DNA of 64,000 nucleotides from Actinomadura xylanilytica (GTDB lineage Bacteria > Actinomycetota > Actinomycetes > Streptosporangiales > Streptosporangiaceae), in NCBI RefSeq assembly GCF_030283145.1, contig NZ_JASNWE010000001.1, forward strand, positions 1,053,751-1,117,750. Reading direction: 5' to 3'. How positions within the stretch are numbered: the stretch's first letter is position 1; the number at the start of each line of letters is the position of its first letter. Positions 59,394-64,000 of this stretch are shown one piece after another. The translations under genes and the position numbers were made by a program. Under the pieces are notes generated by a model that saw nothing but the letters and a program-made list of their open reading frames with translations, searched no databases and was not told the origin of the DNA.

Positions 59394-61094
59394 TCAAGAG
59401 GTCGGCCGGTCGCCCCCGCCGCGGACGACGCCAAGCTCGAAGTCGCCGTCGTAGAGTTCGTGCCCGGTCTTGACCGCGGTCTCCACGGCCTCCACGCCGC
59501 GCTCGCCGCGCAGGATCAGCGGATCGCGGCGCAGGTCGCGCATCAGGGCCACGCACATGCCCAGCATCACCAGCATGAACGGGACGGCGACCAGGATGGT
59601 GAGGTTCTGGAGACCGGTGAGCGCGCTGTCACCGCCGCCGCCGATCAGCAGCATGATGGCCCCGACCGCGCCGGTCAGGACGCCCCAGACGACCACCACG
59701 CCGCGGCGCGGCTCCAGGGTGCCGTGCTGTGACAGGGTGCCCATCACGATCGAGGCGGCGTCGGCGCCGGACACGAAGAAGATGCCGACCAGGAGCATCA
59801 CCAGGAGGGTGGCGACGCCCGCCAGCGGATACTCGTTCAGGACGGCGAACAGTTGGCCCTCCGGGGTCGCCTCCTTGGTGAGGCCGGCGCCGCCGGCCTC
59901 CAGGCTCGTCGCGGTGCCGCCGAAGACCGCGAACCAGACCAGGCTGACGGCGCTCGGCACCAGGATCACGCCGCCGACGAACTGCCGGATGGTCCGGCCA
60001 CGGCTGATCCGGGCGATGAACATCCCGACGAAGGGGCTCCAGGAGATCCACCAGGCCCAGTAGAAGACGGTCCACTGCGCCAGCCAGGCGTCGATGTTGG
60101 CGCCCGCGGTGGCCTCGGTGCGCGCGACCATCTGAGGCAGCTCACCGATGAAGGAGCCAATGGAGGTGGGCAGCAGGTCCAGGATCTGGACGGTCGGGCC
60201 GAGCACGAAGACGAACAGCAGCAGTAACAGGGCCAGCACCATGTTGATGTTGGACAGCCACTGGATGCCACGGTCGATGCCCGAGACGGCCGAGGCGACG
60301 AAGGCGGCCGTCAGCACCGCGATGACCGTCACCAGCAGGCCGGTGCTGACCCCCGACAGCCAGCCGACCTCCTCGACGCCGCTGCCGATCTGGAGCGCGC
60401 CGAGGCCGAGCGAGGCGGCCGAGCCGAACAGGGTGGCGAAGATGGCCAGGATGTCGATGACCTTCCCGACCGCGCCGCGCGCGTGTCGCTCGCCGATGAG
60501 CGGGGTGAACACCGCGCTGATCGTCTGCCGCCGGCCGCGCCGGAAGCAGCTGTAGGCGATGGCGAGGCCGACCACCGCGTAGATCGACCACGGGTGCAGC
60601 GTCCAGTGGAAGAGCGTGGTCGCCATCGCGGTGCCGACCCGTTCCTGCGCCGGCGCGGTGGCCGGGTGGGTGCCAGGCGGCGGGTCGGCGAAGTGGGCGA
60701 GCGGCTCGTTCACCCCGTAGAACATCAGCCCGATGCCCATCCCGGCGCTGAACATCATCGCGACCCAGGAGACGGTGCGGAACTCCGGCTCCTCACCCTC
60801 GGTCCCGAGGGTGATCCGCCCGTAGCGGCTGAAGGCCAACCACAGCGCGAAGACCACGAAGCCGGACGCGGCCAGCACGAACGCCCACCCGGCGTTGTGC
60901 ATGGTGCCGCGCAGCATGGAGGTGGACACGTCCTCGAGCGAGTCGGTGGCGACGCCGCCCCATACGATGAACGCCAGGATCAGCACGGCCGTGACGCCGA
61001 ACACGACGAAGTCGGTACGGGGCGGCGGCGCGGCTGCCTCCAGCCCGCCCGGGGGTCGGTCGGGCGCGTCCGGCCGTGCGTGTTCGTCCGCCAT
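59394..61094 (-). CDS. BCCT-family betaine/carnitine/choline transporter
   Basis: A 566-residue sodium- or proton-coupled transporter with 12 helices. The BCCT signatures are GMGIGLMFYGVNEP with the glycine-rich helix 3 and WTVFYWAWWISWSPFVGMFIARISRGRTIRQF with the Trp-rich substrate site (helix 8). GMGIG is the sodium-coupled version rather than the GMDxG of antiporters such as CaiT. The C-terminal tail of about 45 residues is acidic. It imports glycine betaine or similar quaternary amines for osmoprotection or nutrition. It converges on the TetR gene with 17 bases between and no visible terminator. Confidence 0.92.
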   Translation of the reverse strand: MADEHARPDAPDRPPGGLEAAAPPPRTDFVVFGVTAVLILAFIVWGGVATDSLEDVSTSMLRGTMHNAGWAFVLAASGFVVFALWLAFSRYGRITLGTEGEEPEFRTVSWVAMMFSAGMGIGLMFYGVNEPLAHFADPPPGTHPATAPAQERVGTAMATTLFHWTLHPWSIYAVVGLAIAYSCFRRGRRQTISAVFTPLIGERHARGAVGKVIDILAIFATLFGSAASLGLGALQIGSGVEEVGWLSGVSTGLLVTVIAVLTAAFVASAVSGIDRGIQWLSNINMVLALLLLLFVFVLGPTVQILDLLPTSIGSFIGELPQMVARTEATAGANIDAWLAQWTVFYWAWWISWSPFVGMFIARISRGRTIRQFVGGVILVPSAVSLVWFAVFGGTATSLEAGGAGLTKEATPEGQLFAVLNEYPLAGVATLLVMLLVGIFFVSGADAASIVMGTLSQHGTLEPRRGVVVVWGVLTGAVGAIMLLIGGGGDSALTGLQNLTILVAVPFMLVMLGMCVALMRDLRRDPLILRGERGVEAVETAVKTGHELYDGDFELGVVRGGGDRPTS

Positions 61095-61210
61095 GGTCCA
61101 CGACCTACCCCGATCCGCGCCGAACGATCATTCCCGGGCGGACTCGCGGGGACGCGGACCGCCTGCTCAGGGGGTGCGCGAGCACCGGCGGCGGCAGAGG
61201 TCAAGGCCGT

Positions 61211-62068
61211 TCACCGGACGGCCGCGCCGTCCAGGCCATACTCGGCGGCGAACGCGGCGAGGCGCCCGGCGGCCTCGCGGGTGCGCCGCCACGGCCGGAC
61301 GATCAGCCGGTCCACGCCGAGCCGCTCCCACTCGGCGACCTCGTCCGGCCCGGACAGCTCGTAGGCGTGCACGGTGACCTCGAACGGCTCGTCCGCGCGG
61401 CCCGCCTCCTCCCGCAGGGCGCGCAGCAGCTCCAGCCGCGGGCGGACCCGGTCCAGCGTCTGCGGCATGCTGATCCAGCCGTCGCACAGCCTCGCCGCCC
61501 GGCGCAGCGCCGCGCGGGACTCGCCGCCGGCCACGATCGGCAGGCGCGACTGCACCGGCTTGGGCTCGAACGCGACCTCGGGGAAGTCGAAGTGGTCGCC
61601 GTGGTGCTCGACCGCCTCCTCGGTCCACAGCCGCCGCGCGACCGCGATCGCCTCGTCGAGGCGGCGGCCCCGGGAGGCGAAGTCGACGCCGGCGGCGAGC
61701 CACTCCCCCTCGTACCAGCCCGCCCCGACGCCCGCGATGGCGCGCCCGCCGGAGACGTGGTCCAGGGTCGCGAAGGCGCGCGCGGCCACGAACGGGTGCC
61801 GCAGCCCGAACAGGTACACGGCGGTGCCGAGCCGGACCCGCCCGGTGACGGCGGCGAGCGCGCACAGGTAGGCGGGCGCGTCGAACAGGGGCGTCCCGGG
61901 CCGGATGCCCGGCTCCTCGGTCCCCGGGTACGTCGCGGTGGACAGGTCGGTCGCGAACACCAGGTGCTCGGGCAGCCACACCGACTCGAATCCGAGCCGG
62001 TCGGCGTCGACCGCCAGCTCCCGCCAGATCCCCGGGTGGACGAGCCCGAGCGGAACTCCGAACTTCAC
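61211..62068 (-). CDS. LLM-class F420-type oxidoreductase
   Basis: A 285-residue luciferase-like oxidoreductase of the shorter F420-dependent type. It has MKFGVPLGLVHPGIWREL, FESVWLPEHLVFATDL, VRLGTAVYLFGLRHPFVAARAFATLDH, GRAIAGVGAGWYEGEW, PIVAGGESRAALRRAARLCDGW and a late GVDRLIVRPWR. The start is GTG 62068, inside the stop of the hydantoinase B gene (GTGA), with GGAGG six bases before. As the last gene of the hydantoinase operon it may act on the ring-opened or parent heterocycle. Confidence 0.85.
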   Translation of the reverse strand: MKFGVPLGLVHPGIWRELAVDADRLGFESVWLPEHLVFATDLSTATYPGTEEPGIRPGTPLFDAPAYLCALAAVTGRVRLGTAVYLFGLRHPFVAARAFATLDHVSGGRAIAGVGAGWYEGEWLAAGVDFASRGRRLDEAIAVARRLWTEEAVEHHGDHFDFPEVAFEPKPVQSRLPIVAGGESRAALRRAARLCDGWISMPQTLDRVRPRLELLRALREEAGRADEPFEVTVHAYELSGPDEVAEWERLGVDRLIVRPWRRTREAAGRLAAFAAEYGLDGAAVR

Positions 62069-63777
62069 GTGGTCCTCCCGTCCGCCCGGTCGCGCCGCGC
62101 GTCCTCGGGGTCGCGTTCCTCGGGGAGGCCGTAGCCGCCGCCCCCGGACGTCTCGACCACCAGCGCCTCCCCCTCGGCGAGAGGCAGCCGGGTCGCCTTG
62201 GTGCCGAGCGGCTCGCGGACGCCGTCGGCCCGTTCGCGGTAGTAGCCGCCGGCGCGTCCGGGCCCGCCCCCGGCCGCGCCCGGCGGAGGCCGCAGCAGCC
62301 GGTCGCCGCGGGTGTCGACCCGCGCGTCCTCCAGCATGCGGATCACGGTGCGGGTGCCGAGCCCGCCGCGCCGCCGTCCCCGCCCGCCCGAATCGGGGAT
62401 CAGGGAGACCTCCTCGACCCGGACCGGGAGCCGCGCCTCGATCGGCTCGGCCTGCGGGATGATGTTGCGCCCGCCGCCGAACAGCGCGCCGGTCGCGTCC
62501 GGCCCGTCGCGGGCGTCGCGGGCGCCCATCCCGCCGAGGTCGAACGACATGTGCAGCCACGGCCGCCGCACCCCGCTGATGCTGAACGCCTGGAGGATCC
62601 CCGACGCCGCCACGCCCTGCGCTCCCGAGGGGGGACGACCCCCCGCACCCCCCGAGACCCCCTCGTCATGCCCTCCCGAGGGGGGACGACCCCCCGCCTC
62701 ATCGTGGGCGCCGCCGCGGGTGAGGGCGGCGAAGATGGCCTCCTCGGCCGCCGCGACCGTGCCGAACCGGCCGCCGCCGGGGAACGGGGGCGTGCAGTGC
62801 ACCAGGGTGCCGGGCGGCATCCGGACGTCGACGGGCGTGAAGCACCCCTCGTTCATCGGCAGGCTCGGGTCGACGAAGCAGCGCAGCGCGTACATCACGC
62901 CGCCGTGCGTCTGGGAGAACCCCGAGTTGACCGGCAGCGGGACCTGCTCGTCGGTGCCGGCGAAGTCGACCACGACGCCGCCCGAGCCGTCCACCGTGAC
63001 CGCGACGCGGACGAGGTGCCCGTCGTCCAGGCGGTACTCGCCGCCGTGCGTGCCCCCGGGGAGCGCGGCGAGGCCGGCGCGCATGCGCCGCTCGGTGTGG
63101 GCGAGGTAGTCCTCGATCCCGGCCGCGAGACCGGCGGGGGTGTCGGCTTCGGCGATCTCCTCCAGCCGCCGCGCCGCCACGTTCGTCCCGGCGATGAGCG
63201 CCCGCAGGTCCCCGACGAGCTTGTCCGGCGTGCGGCTGTTGGCGGCCAGCACCCGGACGAGGTCGCCGGCGAGCCCGTCCGCGGTGGCGATGCGGACGGG
63301 CGGGAGCTGCACGCCCTCCAGGAAGATGTCGGTCGCGTCGGAGGCCATGCCGCCCGCAGACAGGCCGGACAGGTCCGCGACGTGGATGAGCGTCCCGGTG
63401 TAGTACGCGGGGGCGCCGCCCAGGAACACCGGGCGGAAGACCAGCAGGTCGTTGGCGTGGATGCCGCCCTGGTAGACGTCGTTGAGGACGAACACGTCGC
63501 CGGGCGCCATCGTCTCGGGCGGGTACGCCCTGAGCACGTACGGCAGGGCGCTGCGCAGGCTGGTGCACTGGATCAGCGCGGTCGACAGCGAGTGCGCCAC
63601 CAGCCGGCCGCGCGCGTCGAGGATCGCGGCGGCGGCGTCGGCGCCCTCCACGATGAACGTCGAGTACGCCGACCGGACGACGACGATGCTCGCCTCCTCC
63701 GCCGCCACGCACAGCGCGTTGCGGAGGATCTCGGCGGTCAGGTCAGGAGGGGGGCCGGGGGCCGCCGGACGGGTCAT
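62065..63777 (-). CDS. Hydantoinase B / oxoprolinase beta-like subunit
   Basis: A 570-residue HyuB-family subunit that should pair with HyuA for ATP-dependent cleavage of hydantoins or 5-oxoproline. Family motifs: EILRNALCVAAEEASIVVVRSAYS, GDVFVLNDVYQGGIHANDLLVFRPVF, HVADLSGLSAGGMA, FGTVAAAEEAIFAALT, and GGRGRRRGGLGTRTVIRML with ETSGGGGYG at the end. An insert of two near-repeats (GGRPPSGGHDEGVSGGA, GGRPPSGAQG, at about residues 360-388) is made of palindromic DNA and is absent from typical members. ATG 63777 overlaps the HyuA stop (ATGA). ATP use and the natural substrate remain to be established. Confidence 0.88.
   Translation of the reverse strand: MTRPAAPGPPPDLTAEILRNALCVAAEEASIVVVRSAYSTFIVEGADAAAAILDARGRLVAHSLSTALIQCTSLRSALPYVLRAYPPETMAPGDVFVLNDVYQGGIHANDLLVFRPVFLGGAPAYYTGTLIHVADLSGLSAGGMASDATDIFLEGVQLPPVRIATADGLAGDLVRVLAANSRTPDKLVGDLRALIAGTNVAARRLEEIAEADTPAGLAAGIEDYLAHTERRMRAGLAALPGGTHGGEYRLDDGHLVRVAVTVDGSGGVVVDFAGTDEQVPLPVNSGFSQTHGGVMYALRCFVDPSLPMNEGCFTPVDVRMPPGTLVHCTPPFPGGGRFGTVAAAEEAIFAALTRGGAHDEAGGRPPSGGHDEGVSGGAGGRPPSGAQGVAASGILQAFSISGVRRPWLHMSFDLGGMGARDARDGPDATGALFGGGRNIIPQAEPIEARLPVRVEEVSLIPDSGGRGRRRGGLGTRTVIRMLEDARVDTRGDRLLRPPPGAAGGGPGRAGGYYRERADGVREPLGTKATRLPLAEGEALVVETSGGGGYGLPEERDPEDARRDRADGRTT
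62622..62697. repeat. Two 25-bp palindromic repeats inserted in frame in the hydantoinase B gene
   Basis: Identical 25-bp units at 62622-62646 and 62673-62697 each contain GGGGGG-ACGA-CCCCCC, a 6-bp stem with a 4-base loop. They are 51 bases (17 codons) apart, so the frame is kept. The composition resembles the intergenic hairpins at 10367 and 33934. Confidence 0.88.
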
Positions 63778-64000
63778 GCCGCTCCTTCGAGGAGAAGTGC
63801 GCCCTCGGCGTCCACGGTGCCGTGCCAGCCGGGCGGGATGAGCAGCGAGCACTGCGGTTCGGTGACGACGCACGGGCCGACGAGGTCCTCCCCCACCGGG
63901 CAGCTCTCGCGGGTCCGCACCGGCACGTCGCGGAACTCCCCGTCCAGCCACATCCGCCGCGTCCCGGACGGCCCGGCGGGCTGCGCGCGCCCGGGTCCCC
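63774..64000 (-). CDS. Hydantoinase A / oxoprolinase alpha-like subunit, C-terminus (partial)
   Basis: The last about 75 residues of a HyuA-like subunit enter from the right edge. They read RRMWLDGEFRDVPVRTRE, then a Gly-rich turn and GPCVVTEPQCSLLIPPGW, HGTVDAEGALLLEGAA and stop. The pattern (substrate-site beta strands with GP..V.E....L.IPPGW) is typical of HyuA ends. Its stop overlaps the HyuB start (ATGA), the usual HyuA-HyuB arrangement. Confidence 0.85.
   Translation of the reverse strand, partial: GPGRAQPAGPSGTRRMWLDGEFRDVPVRTRESCPVGEDLVGPCVVTEPQCSLLIPPGWHGTVDAEGALLLEGAA

Overview
The window is very GC-rich (about 73% by eye), gene-dense and full of GTG starts, four-base ATGA/GTGA gene overlaps and G/C-ending codons. 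That fits a filamentous actinomycete. The gene set (KstR2-type TetR, Ltp/DUF35 aldolases, many luciferase-like monooxygenases, a ROK/XylFGH cluster) would suit a Thermomonosporaceae/Actinomadura-like or related soil genus. The genus is inference only. No rRNA, tRNA, CRISPR array, transposase or phage gene was seen.

Layout. 1-1.7 kb: tail of one gene and a YbhN-type membrane protein. 1.8-8.3 kb: catabolic block with a luciferase-like monooxygenase, a PaaK-like fragment and a FadD3-like ligase, facing an Ltp-type aldolase with its DUF35 partner and a flavin reductase. 8.3-13.8 kb: a sugar (xylose-type) ABC operon with two single-domain ATPases and a ROK regulator. 14-21.4 kb: housekeeping and secreted proteins (M14 carboxypeptidase, Pth2-like protein, coiled-coil membrane protein, ricin-type lectin). 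21.6-25.8 kb: HAD protein, KstR2-like TetR, a second Ltp-like aldolase, Dabb protein and flavodoxin. 26-30.5 kb: DUF2156 protein, then a monooxygenase plus a degenerate AMP-binding protein. 30.6-40 kb: beta-lactamase-fold hydrolases, a cyclase, a pseudo-isochorismatase/SDR pair, endonuclease V, and an FMN monooxygenase/P450/alcohol dehydrogenase operon. 40.4-43.4 kb: an HTH regulator and an MFS pump/TetR pair. 43.5-51.9 kb: an Opp-type ABC operon ending in an FAD protein, facing a monooxygenase/GNAT pair. 52-57.3 kb: a catabolic operon (DUF35, VOC, acid-CoA ligase, ADP-forming acyl-CoA synthetase, FabG3-like SDR). 57.3-64 kb: amidase/TetR pair, BCCT transporter, and a hydantoinase/oxoprolinase operon with a monooxygenase.

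The strongest pattern joins distant blocks. Copies of a palindrome built on CAAGCGCTTG, close to the KstR2 consensus AnCAAGnnCTTGnT known from mycobacteria, lie at or near promoters at about 1.79, 7.41, 7.66, 22.28, 22.33, 24.88 and 27.80 kb, with weaker copies at 35.37 and 51.99 kb. The regulator at 22362-23030 resembles KstR2. Together the sites mark a scattered regulon of monooxygenases, CoA ligases, aldolases and dehydrogenases that probably degrades a steroid-like or other alicyclic carboxylate. Several members have lost expected catalytic motifs: a ligase-like protein without its ATP loop, a second with altered A3 and A10 motifs, and an isochorismatase fold without its triad.
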